64,000 bases of DNA, from the NCBI RefSeq assembly GCF_001553935.1, contig NZ_CP014232.1, forward strand, positions 1,302,001 through 1,366,000. Direction: 5' to 3'. This document shows, piece after piece, positions 27,412 through 36,613 of the stretch. Positions within the stretch are counted from its first letter, which is position 1. Each line of letters begins with the position of its first letter. A program made the translations under genes and the position numbers. The notes beneath the pieces were generated by a model. The model was given only the letters and a program-made list of their open reading frames with translations, made no database searches and was not told where the DNA came from. The DNA is from Actinomyces oris. Its GTDB lineage: Bacteria > Actinomycetota > Actinomycetes > Actinomycetales > Actinomycetaceae.

Positions 27412-27726
27412 ATGGTGACGGCTGAGACGGCGTTGTCACTGCCCGCCGTCATCCTCGTCCTGCTGATGGTTCTGGCGGCGGTCAGCGCCGGAGTCACTCA
27501 GCTGCGGGTGGCCGATGCCGCCCGCACGGCCGCCCGTCAGGCCGCCATCGGCCAGGAGGACTACGCCGGCGCCGCCCAGCGCGTGGCCGGAGGGGTGAGC
27601 CTCGGCGTCGAGCAGGGCGAGCTCACCTGCGTCACCGTCGCCCGACCCGTCCCCGGCCCCCTGGGCGGCCTGGGCCTGACGGCCCGGGCCCGCGCCTGCA
27701 CCTACACCGAGCCGAGCAGCCCATGA
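27412..27726 (+). CDS. TadE-like minor pilin
   Basis: From the ATG preceded by a strong ggaggagagg site the product has 104 residues: TAETALSLPAVILVLLMVLA forms the N-terminal membrane helix, and the remainder is exposed and carries one Cys pair (ELTCVTV, ARACTY). The frame also continues upstream to a GTG at 27208 coupled to the DUF4244 stop. That version would place GGEEG before the Met, like the prepilin junction of the previous gene. If the protein is processed by prepilin peptidase, the upstream start is required; I leave both open. Confidence 0.75.
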   Translation: MVTAETALSLPAVILVLLMVLAAVSAGVTQLRVADAARTAARQAAIGQEDYAGAAQRVAGGVSLGVEQGELTCVTVARPVPGPLGGLGLTARARACTYTEPSSP

Positions 27727-28265
27727 ATCGCCATGGAGACCGGAGCCGACAGATGGCCCATGCTCCGGATCCGCTGGCCTTCCCCGCCGTGGCTTCCACC
27801 GCGCTCGCGACCTCCAGCCGGGAGGCCGGCCGGCCGTTCTGCCGCCCAGCTGGACGATCGGCGCAGCAACCGGCCGCCCGGGGCGCCAAAGGAAACAGCC
27901 CCGGGTGGGACGAGCGTGGCTCGGGGACTGTCTACGCGCTCGGCGTCATCGCCGTACTGCTGGCCGCGGCAGTCGGCATCGCGGGCCTCATCCAGGCCCA
28001 GAGCGCCGCCGGTCGGGCCAGGGCCGCCGCTGACCTCGCGGCCATCTCCGGTGCCACGGTCCTGTCCTCGGTCGTTGCCCCCGGCGACCCCTGCGCCATG
28101 GCGCAGCGCGTGGCTGCCGCCAATGGCGCCTCGGTGAGCGCCTGCTCCGTGGCCGGTGAGGACGTCACCGTCAGCGTCGTCGTCCCGACGACGATCCTCG
28201 GCCGACCCCGCCAGGCCACCGCCCAGGCCCGCGCCGGCCCTGTCGACGCCCCGCCTAAGCCGTGA
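27723..28265 (+). CDS. Rv3654c-family TadE-like protein
   Basis: The 180-residue protein overlaps the TadE stop by four bases. After a 65-residue disordered leader comes DERGSGTVYALGVIAVLLAA, the hallmark of the Rv3654c family. A helical stretch (AGRARAAADLAAISGA) and a small domain with two Cys (DPCAMAQ, SVSACSV) follow. It is presumably secreted or membrane-anchored and acts with the two upstream pilins. In mycobacteria the orthologue neighbours a DEAD/DEAH helicase (Rv3649). Here the corresponding helicase lies about 4.3 kb downstream, beyond an ABC transporter. Confidence 0.8.
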   Translation: MNRHGDRSRQMAHAPDPLAFPAVASTALATSSREAGRPFCRPAGRSAQQPAARGAKGNSPGWDERGSGTVYALGVIAVLLAAAVGIAGLIQAQSAAGRARAAADLAAISGATVLSSVVAPGDPCAMAQRVAAANGASVSACSVAGEDVTVSVVVPTTILGRPRQATAQARAGPVDAPPKP

Positions 28266-28455
28266 ACCGGCCCAAACCCGGGTGTGCACACGGTGCGCCC
28301 GGGCGCCTGAGGCGTCGAGGACGCACGTCAGCCTTCGACGACGCCTGTCACGGGTACAGTCCGCGAGGCCTACCGTGCATCCTCGAGGGTGGGGACCGGC
28401 GAGAACCGGCCTCCACTCGGGCCGGCGCCGCCGGACATCGGGGGCAGCCCGGGCC

Positions 28456-30660
28456 TCAGTCCTCGACGGCGACGGTGGCGCCGCCCGCGAACTGGGCCGC
28501 GTGGAGGCGCGCGTAGGCACCGCCCGCCGCGATGAGCTCATCGTGGCTGCCCTGCTCGACGATGTCGCCGTGCTCCATCACCAGGATGGTGTCGGCGTCG
28601 CGGATCGTGGACAGGCGGTGAGCGATGATGAAGCTCGTGCGGCCCTCGCGCAGCGCGTTCATCGCCTGCTGGACCAGCAGCTCGGTGCGGGTGTCCACCG
28701 AGCTGGTGGCCTCATCGAGGATGAGCACGGCCGGGTTGGCCACGAAGGCCCGCGCGATCGTGAGCAGCTGGCGCTCGCCGGCGGAGATGTTCGCGGCGTC
28801 CTCCTCCAGAACCGTGTCGTAGCCCTGCGGCAGGGCCTTGATGATGTGGTCGACGAAGCACGCCCTCGCGGCGGCCTCGACCTCCCCATCACTGGCCCCG
28901 GGCCGCCCGTAGCGGATGTTCTCGCGGATCGTGCCGGCGAACAGCCACGGGTCCTGCAGGACCATGCCGGTGCGGCGACGCACGTCGTGGCGCGTCATGG
29001 TGGCGATGTCGCGCCCGTCGATGAGGATGCGTCCCCCGTCGAGCTCGTAGAAGCGCATGAGCAGGTTGACCAGGGTGGTCTTGCCCGCTCCCGTGGGCCC
29101 CACGATCGCGACCGTGTGCCCGGGGTCCACCCGCAGCGACAGGTCCCGGATGAGCTCGACCTCCGGGCTGTAGGAGAAGCGCACGTGCTCCATCTCGATG
29201 ACGCCCGGGCCCGCCGGGCTCTTCGGCGAAGCCGCCGCGGCGCTGGGGCCGGTCCCCGCGGCCCGGCCGGCATCCGTGGCCTCCCCGGCGGCATCGGTGG
29301 ACGCGGTGCCCGCGGCGCCAGCAGTACCTGCGGCACCAGCGCTTCCCGGTGCGACGTCGTCGGGACGCTCCTCCTCGGCGTCGAGCAGCTCGAAGATCCG
29401 CTCGGCGCTCGCGGTCCCGGACTGCACGGCCGTGGCCATGCCGCCGAGCTGGCCCAGGGGCTGGGAGAACTGCTGGGAGTACTGGATGAAGGCCTGCACA
29501 TCGCCCAGGCGCAGCGACCCGGAGGCGACCATGGCGCCGCCGACCACCGCGATGGCCACATAGTTGATGTTCCCGATGACCAGCATGATCGGCATCATGA
29601 TCCCGGAGAGGAACTGCGCGCGCAGCGAGGCCCGGAGCAGCTCCTCGTTCTCGGCTGCGAAGGCCTCGCGCACCGAGGCCGTGCGCCCGTAGACCTGCAC
29701 CAGGGCGTGCCCGGAGAAGGACTCCTCCACCCGGGTGTTGATCTTGCCGGTGCGCGCCCACTGGTGGGTGAAGGCCTTCTGCGAGCGCGGTCCGATCACC
29801 CCGAAGACCACGCCCATGAGCGGGAACATGATGAGCGCCACCAGCGCCAGCTTCCAGGAGATGGAGAACATCATCCCCAGCACGCCCACCACCGTGAGGA
29901 TCGCGGTCAGGGCGCCGGACAGGGACTGCTGGAGGGTGTTGGTGATGTTGTCGACGTCGTTGGTCAGGCGGCTGAGCAGCTCGCCGCGCTGGACGGTGTC
30001 GAAGTAGCTCAGCGGCAGGCGGTGGACCTTGTCCTCCACCTGGGCGCGTAGCCGGTAGAGGGCCTTGATGGTGATGCGGTTGATGAGCCAGCCCTGAAGC
30101 CAGTTGAGCAGGCCCGAACCCACGTACAGGCCCAGCACCACCGTCAGGATCCGGCCCAGGCGGGCGTAGTCGATGCCTGCGCCGGGAATGACATCCATCG
30201 CCGAGAGCATCGTGGCGAAGTCATCCATCCCCCGCGCCCGCAGGGCCTCGATGGCCTGGGCCTTGGTGGTGCCGGCCGGCAGCATCGTGGAGACCACGCC
30301 CTCGAAGATGACGTTGGTGGCCTGCCCCAGCACCTTGGGGGCCGCCACGGCCAGCGCCACCGTGCCCACCGCGGCCAGGGCCACGACCACCAGGGAGACC
30401 CGGTAGGCGCCCAGCAGGCCGACCATCCGCTTGAAGGAGGGCCAGAAGGCCTCGGCCTTGCCCGGAGGCGGACCGTCGTGCCAGTCGCCCGAGGCGGCCT
30501 GCGCCTCAGCGGCCAGCTTGAGGTCCTCCTCGCTGAGCTCATCGGGGCCGACGATGGCGCTCGCGGCGGTCCGCGCACCGCTCCCGGCCTTCTTGCGGGT
30601 GTCTCTGTCGGCGTTCCTGCCGGCCTTCTTGCCCATGGGGCTGCTCGCGTTCCTGCTCAT
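28456..30660 (-). CDS. ABC exporter half-transporter, second subunit
   Basis: The 734-residue protein has a type-I exporter membrane domain with six helices (about residues 75-400), then a nucleotide-binding domain with Walker A GPTGAGKTT, signature ISAGERQ and Walker B ILDEATSSVD. About 70 Ala/Gly/Thr-rich residues separate the two domains, an unusually long linker. The first 65 residues are charged and disordered. Its ATG overlaps the stop of the partner gene, so the pair works as a heterodimeric exporter of the MdlAB/multidrug type. Substrate unknown. Confidence 0.9.
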   Translation of the reverse strand: MSRNASSPMGKKAGRNADRDTRKKAGSGARTAASAIVGPDELSEEDLKLAAEAQAASGDWHDGPPPGKAEAFWPSFKRMVGLLGAYRVSLVVVALAAVGTVALAVAAPKVLGQATNVIFEGVVSTMLPAGTTKAQAIEALRARGMDDFATMLSAMDVIPGAGIDYARLGRILTVVLGLYVGSGLLNWLQGWLINRITIKALYRLRAQVEDKVHRLPLSYFDTVQRGELLSRLTNDVDNITNTLQQSLSGALTAILTVVGVLGMMFSISWKLALVALIMFPLMGVVFGVIGPRSQKAFTHQWARTGKINTRVEESFSGHALVQVYGRTASVREAFAAENEELLRASLRAQFLSGIMMPIMLVIGNINYVAIAVVGGAMVASGSLRLGDVQAFIQYSQQFSQPLGQLGGMATAVQSGTASAERIFELLDAEEERPDDVAPGSAGAAGTAGAAGTASTDAAGEATDAGRAAGTGPSAAAASPKSPAGPGVIEMEHVRFSYSPEVELIRDLSLRVDPGHTVAIVGPTGAGKTTLVNLLMRFYELDGGRILIDGRDIATMTRHDVRRRTGMVLQDPWLFAGTIRENIRYGRPGASDGEVEAAARACFVDHIIKALPQGYDTVLEEDAANISAGERQLLTIARAFVANPAVLILDEATSSVDTRTELLVQQAMNALREGRTSFIIAHRLSTIRDADTILVMEHGDIVEQGSHDELIAAGGAYARLHAAQFAGGATVAVED

Positions 30661-32390
30661 GCTGCGGCCTCCGCTCCGAGCTGGGAGGTGACGATCTCGC
30701 GGTAGACGGCGCAGGTGGCCAGCAGCTCAGTGTGCGTGCCGCTACCCACCAGGTGGCCGCCGTCCAGGACGAGGATCTGGTCGGCCTCGACGATCGTGGA
30801 GACGCGCTGGGCTACGATCACCTTCGTGATGCCGGCCGTCGCCGGCCCCATGGCCTCGCGTAGCCGCGCGTCGGTGGACACGTCCAGGGCGGAGAAGGAG
30901 TCGTCGAAGATGAGGATGTCGGGCCGGCGCACCAGGGCCCGGGCGATGGCCAGGCGCTGACGCTGACCGCCAGAGACATTCGTGCCGCCCTGGGCTATGG
31001 GCGCCTCAAGGCCCCCGTCCATCTTGGAGACGAAGTCTTTGGCCTGGGCGACTTCCAGGGCCTGCCACAGCTCGTCGTCGGTGGCCTCCTCGCGCCCCAG
31101 GCGCAGGTTGGAGGCCACGGTCCCGGCGAACAGGAAGGGCTGCTGAGGCACGAGCCCCATCTGCGACCACAGCGCCTCGGGGTCGGCCTCACGAACGTCG
31201 GTGCCGCCGATGAGCACCTGCCCGCTGCTGGCCTGAAGCAACCGGGCCAGCAGCCGCACCACCGTGGACTTGCCCGACGCCGTCGAGCCGACGATCGCCG
31301 TCGTCGTCCCGGGCTGGACCGTGAAGCTCACCTCCGCCAGGACGCGGGCGTCGGCGTCGGGGTAGACGAAGGTGACGTCACGCATCTCAACCGTTCCGGG
31401 GGCCGGGAAGGTGTCGACGGCGTCGGGGGAGGAGGTGATGGTCGGCGACGTCGCCAGCACCTCGCTGATGCGCTCGGCGCACACGGCGGCGCGCGGGATC
31501 ATGATCGTCATGAAGCTAGCCATGACGATGCCCATGAGGATCTGCATGAGGTATGACATGAAGGCGATGAGGGTGCCGACCTCCACGTCGCCGTCGCCGA
31601 CCCGGTGGCCGCCGAACCAGATGACGCCAACGATCGTCACGTCCAGCACCAGCATCACCAGCGGGAACAGCAGGACGAAGAGCTGACCCACGCGCTCGCC
31701 GACCCGCGCGATGTCGCCGTTGGCGTCCTCGAAGCGCTCGGTCTCGGCCTGCTCGCGCACGAAGGCGCGGATGACTCGGATACCGGTGAGCTGCTCGCGC
31801 ATCACCCGGTTGATGGCGTCGAGCTTGTCCTGGTAGGAGCGGAACAGGGGCAGCATGCGGCCCACGATGAGGCCCACCGCGACCAGCAGGACCGGCACCG
31901 ACACCCCGATGAGCCACGACAGACCCGGGGCGCGCGTGACCGCCATGACGATGCCGCCCACCGCCATGAACGGCGCCGTCACCAGCATCGTGGCGCTCAT
32001 CATCACCAGCATCTGGACCTGCTGGACGTCGTTGGTGTTGCGGGTGATGAGCGAGCCCGCCCCGAAGGCGGAGATCTCCCGCTCGGAGAAGCCGCTGACC
32101 CGATCGAAGACCTCGCCGCGCAGGTCCCGGCCCATGCTCATCGCCGCGCGCGCCGCCAGGTAGGTCGCCGCGACCGAGCACACGCCCTGGGCCAGGCTCA
32201 CCCCCAGCATGAACGCGCCCATTCGCCAGATATATCCGGAGTCCCCGGTGGCCACACCTTTGTCGATGATGTCGGCGTTGAGGGTGGGCAGGTACAGGGA
32301 GGCCATCACCTCAGCGAACTGAAGCACCAGGACGCACACCAGCAACCCGGTATAGGGGCGCAGGTGCGTGCGCAGTAATCGAAGGAGCAT
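30657..32390 (-). CDS. ABC exporter half-transporter, first subunit
   Basis: The 577-residue protein starts directly with the membrane domain (MLLRLLRTHLRPYTG). It ends with a nucleotide-binding domain carrying Walker A GSTASGKST and signature NVSGGQRQR. Its Walker B is followed by an Asp (ILIFDDSFSALD) where the catalytic Glu normally sits. This marks the degenerate site of an asymmetric heterodimer, with the catalytic Glu supplied by the second subunit (LDEATSS). It is the first gene of a two-gene operon. Confidence 0.9.
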   Translation of the reverse strand: MLLRLLRTHLRPYTGLLVCVLVLQFAEVMASLYLPTLNADIIDKGVATGDSGYIWRMGAFMLGVSLAQGVCSVAATYLAARAAMSMGRDLRGEVFDRVSGFSEREISAFGAGSLITRNTNDVQQVQMLVMMSATMLVTAPFMAVGGIVMAVTRAPGLSWLIGVSVPVLLVAVGLIVGRMLPLFRSYQDKLDAINRVMREQLTGIRVIRAFVREQAETERFEDANGDIARVGERVGQLFVLLFPLVMLVLDVTIVGVIWFGGHRVGDGDVEVGTLIAFMSYLMQILMGIVMASFMTIMIPRAAVCAERISEVLATSPTITSSPDAVDTFPAPGTVEMRDVTFVYPDADARVLAEVSFTVQPGTTTAIVGSTASGKSTVVRLLARLLQASSGQVLIGGTDVREADPEALWSQMGLVPQQPFLFAGTVASNLRLGREEATDDELWQALEVAQAKDFVSKMDGGLEAPIAQGGTNVSGGQRQRLAIARALVRRPDILIFDDSFSALDVSTDARLREAMGPATAGITKVIVAQRVSTIVEADQILVLDGGHLVGSGTHTELLATCAVYREIVTSQLGAEAAA

Positions 32391-32587
32391 GCTGGGAACG
32401 TATCAGCCTCACGGTGCGTGAGGGCGAGCATCTCATGAATATGAGGGAGAGCGTCTTATGAATGTTGGTTCATGCCCGCGTAGGGGGCGGGCTCACGTCG
32501 CGTCAGGTCCGGCGGCTGGATTGACCGTGTCGGATGACTTCGCCGCCGCTCCTGCGAGGTGCGACTCGCCAAGCAGCAGGTCGAAGC

Positions 32588-35512
32588 TCAGTTGCCTCTG
32601 GTCACTGGGGTCGAGGGGGCGTCCACGTCGTCCGTTCTGGACAGGTCTCGGTGAGCGGGGTCGGCGGTTGAGGCGCTCTGGGGTGCCGCATCAATCAGGA
32701 GCCGCAGCAGGACGGCGGCCCCGGCCTTGTCCAGGGGCTCGTTGTTGTTGCCGCACTTGGGCGACTGCACGCAGGAGGGGCAGCCGCTCGCGCAGCCGCA
32801 GCCCTCGATGACGGCCAGCGTCGCCTCCAGCCAGTCGCGCCCGGCCCGGTAGCCGCGTTCGGAGAAGCCCGCCCCGCCGGCGTGCCCATCGTGGACGAAG
32901 ACCGTGGGCGCCCCCGTCTGCGGGTGCATCGCCGTTGACAGCCCGCCGATGTCCCAGCGGTCGCAGGTGGCCAGCAGCGGCAGCATCCCGATGCTCGCGT
33001 GCTCGGCCGCGTGCAGGGCCCCGGGCAGGTCGGTGGGCTCCAGGCCCGCCGCCTCGCAGACCTCCTGGGGGATCGTCCACCACACGGCCGCGGTGGGCAG
33101 CACGTGCTCGTCCATCTCCAGGGCGTGCTGTGAGACGACCTCGCCGCCCGGCAGCGCCATCCGCTGGTAGCCGGTCACCTGACTGGTGACCTCCACCGAG
33201 CCGAAGGACCAGGTGATGGCGGCTGCGCCCGTGGGCTCGGGGGCGTCACCGGGGGATGAGCCGGCCCGCCCGCTGCCGGCCGGACCGGGGCCGGTACTGG
33301 CTGGAATGGAACTTCCGCTGGGACCGCCGCCGGGACCGGCCGGCTCTTCCGGCTCGCGCGCCGATGGCTCACGGCTATCGCCCGGCGTCGTCTGACCCGA
33401 CCGGCCCCAGACCTGCTGCTCGCGCTCGGCGATGATGCGCACGCTCGAGCGCGACCGGGCCCGCGTGCGGTAGCCGACCGCCGCCTTCTGCCGCACGAGG
33501 GCGACGTCGTCGGCCAGCTCCTCGACCACGTAGACGCGCCCCTGGTGGACGTAGACCGCGCCCTCGTGGACGGTGGAGTCGGCGGCCGCGCCGTCCACCG
33601 TGCCGATGACGACGCCCGTGTCGGCCTCCACCACCGGCACCTCGGGCGGGCCGTCGCCGCGCAGGGAGGTCAGGTCCTGGGGCCGCCCGGGCAGGTTGAC
33701 GTTCCAGAACCAGCCTGTGGGCCGACGCCGCAGCGCGCCCCGCCCCTCCAGCTCGCGCAGCAGGGCGTCGTCGGACAGGCCGAACAGGGCCAGGTCCGAG
33801 GCCCGCAGGGGAGCCTCGGAGGCGGCGGCACACAGGTGGGGCGCGAGCACGTAGGGGTTGGCCGGGTCGAAGACCGTGGCCTCGGGGGCGGCGAAGACCG
33901 CCTCGGGGTGGTGCACGAGGTAGGCGTCCAGTGGGTTGTCGGAGGCGATGAGGACGGCCAGGCCGCGGGTGCCGGCGCGCCCGGCCCGGCCCGCCTGCTG
34001 ACCCAGCGAGACGCGCGTGCCCGGCCAGCCGGCGATGAGGACCGCGTCCAGCCCGGTGACGTCGATGCCCAGCTCCAGGGCGTTGGTGGTGGCCAGGGCC
34101 CGCAGCCGGCCCGAGCGCAGGTCGGTCTCCAGAGCCCGGCGCTCCTCGGGCAGGTAGCCGCCGCGGTAAGCCGACACCGTGCCGACGAGCTCGGGCAGCG
34201 AGAGCCCCAGCGTGTGGCGGGCCCGCTCGGCCACGACCTCCGCCGAGCGACGCGAGCGCACGAACACCAGCGCCCGGGCGCCCACGCTCAGCAGGTCCAC
34301 GAGCAGCTCGGCGGCCTCGACGACGGCGCTGCGCCGCGCCGAGGGATCCTCGCTAGGGTCGCCCGAGTCCGGTTCGGCGCTGCCGGGTGGGGTATCGCCG
34401 CTCGTGACCGGAGGCCGGCGGTGGGTGGTGGAGGCGATGGCGTCGGTGCCGGCCCTCGGCGGCGCCTCTGTTCCCGACACGTGCTGCGGGGACGGCGTGA
34501 CGTTGGGGGCGGGGAGGCTTTCGCCGTCGGCGCTCGCGGGCCGGGGTGCGTCGGGGCTCAGGGAGCCCGAGGGCGCCGGACCGCCCTCGCCGGGAGCCGG
34601 CAGCACCCAGGGGTCGCGCAGGGCCGGCTGCCACAGGGCCAGGGTGCGCTCCCCGGCGGGTGCGGCGTCGTCGGTGACGGCCACGACGTCGTCGGGCTCG
34701 ACGCCGATGAGGCGGGCCGCGGTGAGGGCCGGCTCGGCCGCCGTCGCCGAGGCGCACAAGACGACCGGCTGCGGGCCGCGCGGGCGCAGGCGCGCCACGA
34801 GCCGCAGGAGGCGACGCAGCACGAGGGCGACGTGCGCGCCCAGGATCCCGCGGTAGGCGTGGCACTCGTCGATGACGATGTAGCGCAGGCCCCGCAGGAG
34901 GCGGCTCCAACGCTCGTGGCCCGGCAGCAGGGAGAAGTGGAGGAAGTCGGGGTTAGTCAGGACGACGTCGGCGTGGGCGCGCACCCAGTCGCGCTCGGGC
35001 AGGGGAGTGTCGCCGTCGCAGGTACCGGCGCGCACCGTGCGCAGGGAGCCCGCGGGCGTGCCGGCCTCGCGCTGGACGGCCTCGAGCTCGCCGACGAGCC
35101 GGGCTAGGGCAGCGGCCTGGTCGGCGGCGAGCGCCTTGGTGGGGGAGAGGTAGAGGGTGGTGGGGCGCCGGGTGTGGGCGGAGATGCGTGAGCCGGCACC
35201 GGGGGACTGGGCGGCTAGGACGTCGGAGAGCGCCGGCAGCCAGGCGGCCAGGGACTTGCCCGAACCGGTGCCGGTCGCCAGGACCGTGTGGCGGCCGGTG
35301 TGGGCGGAGTGCGCGGCGGCGACCTGGTGCGTCCAGGGGCGCTCGACGCCCAGGCGGCGGTAGGCGGCCACGAGGTCGGGGTCCGCCCAGTCGGGCCAGT
35401 CGGCGTGACGGCCAGGGCGGGCCGGGGTGCGCTGGAGGTGGACGAGCCGGCCGTCGCGCCCACCGATGGACTCCAGGAGCCCGGTGAGGTCGCGTGCGGT
35501 CCCGTCTGCCAT
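32588..35512 (-). CDS. DEAD/DEAH helicase with DUF1998 zinc cluster (MrfA/Rv3649-like)
   Basis: The protein has 974 residues from the Met of MADGTARDLTGLL; the frame is open further upstream, but that part runs through an inverted-repeat element. Walker A is ATGTGSGKS (79-87) and motif II is DECH in IDECHAYRG. A C-terminal lobe has QQAGRAGRAG. The C-terminus has the four-Cys cluster CGCASGCPSC and KCG of the DUF1998 domain. MrfA is a 3'-5' DNA helicase acting in mitomycin-lesion repair. In actinobacteria this gene often neighbours the tad pilins. Two low-complexity insertions (around 33230-33400 and 34370-34600) are lineage-specific. Confidence 0.88.
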   Translation of the reverse strand: MADGTARDLTGLLESIGGRDGRLVHLQRTPARPGRHADWPDWADPDLVAAYRRLGVERPWTHQVAAAHSAHTGRHTVLATGTGSGKSLAAWLPALSDVLAAQSPGAGSRISAHTRRPTTLYLSPTKALAADQAAALARLVGELEAVQREAGTPAGSLRTVRAGTCDGDTPLPERDWVRAHADVVLTNPDFLHFSLLPGHERWSRLLRGLRYIVIDECHAYRGILGAHVALVLRRLLRLVARLRPRGPQPVVLCASATAAEPALTAARLIGVEPDDVVAVTDDAAPAGERTLALWQPALRDPWVLPAPGEGGPAPSGSLSPDAPRPASADGESLPAPNVTPSPQHVSGTEAPPRAGTDAIASTTHRRPPVTSGDTPPGSAEPDSGDPSEDPSARRSAVVEAAELLVDLLSVGARALVFVRSRRSAEVVAERARHTLGLSLPELVGTVSAYRGGYLPEERRALETDLRSGRLRALATTNALELGIDVTGLDAVLIAGWPGTRVSLGQQAGRAGRAGTRGLAVLIASDNPLDAYLVHHPEAVFAAPEATVFDPANPYVLAPHLCAAASEAPLRASDLALFGLSDDALLRELEGRGALRRRPTGWFWNVNLPGRPQDLTSLRGDGPPEVPVVEADTGVVIGTVDGAAADSTVHEGAVYVHQGRVYVVEELADDVALVRQKAAVGYRTRARSRSSVRIIAEREQQVWGRSGQTTPGDSREPSAREPEEPAGPGGGPSGSSIPASTGPGPAGSGRAGSSPGDAPEPTGAAAITWSFGSVEVTSQVTGYQRMALPGGEVVSQHALEMDEHVLPTAAVWWTIPQEVCEAAGLEPTDLPGALHAAEHASIGMLPLLATCDRWDIGGLSTAMHPQTGAPTVFVHDGHAGGAGFSERGYRAGRDWLEATLAVIEGCGCASGCPSCVQSPKCGNNNEPLDKAGAAVLLRLLIDAAPQSASTADPAHRDLSRTDDVDAPSTPVTRGN

Positions 35513-35581
35513 GGGAAACAGTGTGCACCACCGGTGGATGGCGGCGTCTGACTGGTCTCCGGCGGTGGGTTGTGGGGTCTT

Positions 35582-35716
35582 GGTGTCACGGATGGCGACT
35601 TTTAGGTCGTCCGTCGGCTGGCGTGCCTGGGCCTGTAGGGCTCTGGCCTGCGCATATGCGCCAGGGTGCGGTGGTTGTCGGGCTGGGATGCGTCTAAAAG
35701 TCGCCGTTGGTGACAC
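35582..35716. repeat. 135-bp MITE-like element with 24-bp terminal inverted repeats
   Basis: Bases 35582-35605 (ggtgtcac then ggcgacttttag) are the inverse of 35693-35716 with four central mismatches. The interior contains the perfect palindrome gcgcatatgcgc. No target-site duplication is obvious. It lies just upstream of the helicase start and downstream of the PKD-like gene, so it could also act as a terminator. Confidence 0.6.
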
Positions 35717-35773
35717 CGCGTTCGCTGAGCGAGCCGGCGGCCTGCGGTGCGGCTGCGTGTGTTGGGGTGGGGG

Positions 35774-36613
35774 TCAGTGGCCTTGGGCTTCTTCGGCGTC
35801 GTCGGTGAGGTAGGTGACGATGCGGACCAGGTCGTAGGGGGTGGAGGTCTCGGTGGTGGTGATGGTGCCCTCGATGGGTCGCCACTGGTCCTCGCCTTGG
35901 GGGCGGTACCTGGTCGTCCAGGTCGTGGTCAGAGTGGTGGTGACGCCGGTGGCGGTGTGCTGGTAATGGTGGGTCACCGTTTGGTGGGGGTAGGGGGCGC
36001 CGGGGTCGGTGGTGGTTGTGGTGGTGCCGTCTCCCCAGCCCCAGGTGTAGGAGGTGGGGGTGAACTCCACCTCGATGGAGGTGCCCAGGATGGTGGTGGT
36101 CTGGTAGCGCACGGCGGGGTTGGTGTAGACGATGAAGGCCTTGGAGATGATGACCTTGGGGCCTGGGGGCTGGCGGGTGATGCCCGAGCCCGAGGCGATC
36201 AGGGTGGCGGCCTGGCGGGTGGTGACCGTGACCGTACGGCCACCACCGGCGGTGGTGGGTTGGTCGGGCTGGCCGGGGCGGTTGAGGGTGGCCAGGTTGC
36301 ACTTGTACTTGTCCAGCCCGTAGGCGTCCTTCTCCGGCGAGCACTCCCGATGCGACTGCTCCTCCCACATCGACGGATCCGAGGCCCTCACAGACGGACG
36401 CTCCTGAGACGCAGGCTCACCAGAATCCGACGCGCTCTCTTGAGGGATGGTCTCAGTCACCTCCCCATAGGTTTCCACTCCTGCGTCCGTATTTCCAGCA
36501 GTTACATTAGATTCAACAGTGGTGGAGCCCGAACTTGCGTTTCCGGCATTTTGTATCGGAAGTATGAGTGGAGCGACAAGGGTGATTAAGGCAATGGGGT
36601 GCAGTGTCATCAT
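35774..36613 (-). CDS. secreted PKD-domain-like protein
   Basis: The 279-residue protein begins with a signal-peptide-like helix (HPIALITLVAPLILPI) and about 55 Ser/Thr/Glu-rich residues. The C-terminal half carries a PKD-like beta-sandwich, with YTWGWGDG and the closing HHYQHTATG strand pattern. Thr-rich strands continue to the end and no cell-wall anchor is visible. It is translationally coupled to the lipoprotein gene before it (ATGA overlap), so the pair is likely exported together and may form a surface complex. Confidence 0.75.
   Translation of the reverse strand: MMTLHPIALITLVAPLILPIQNAGNASSGSTTVESNVTAGNTDAGVETYGEVTETIPQESASDSGEPASQERPSVRASDPSMWEEQSHRECSPEKDAYGLDKYKCNLATLNRPGQPDQPTTAGGGRTVTVTTRQAATLIASGSGITRQPPGPKVIISKAFIVYTNPAVRYQTTTILGTSIEVEFTPTSYTWGWGDGTTTTTTDPGAPYPHQTVTHHYQHTATGVTTTLTTTWTTRYRPQGEDQWRPIEGTITTTETSTPYDLVRIVTYLTDDAEEAQGH

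Noticed and set aside
28156..30051. 631-residue plus-strand open frame
   Set aside because: Antisense to an ABC exporter gene with complete Walker and signature motifs on the other strand.
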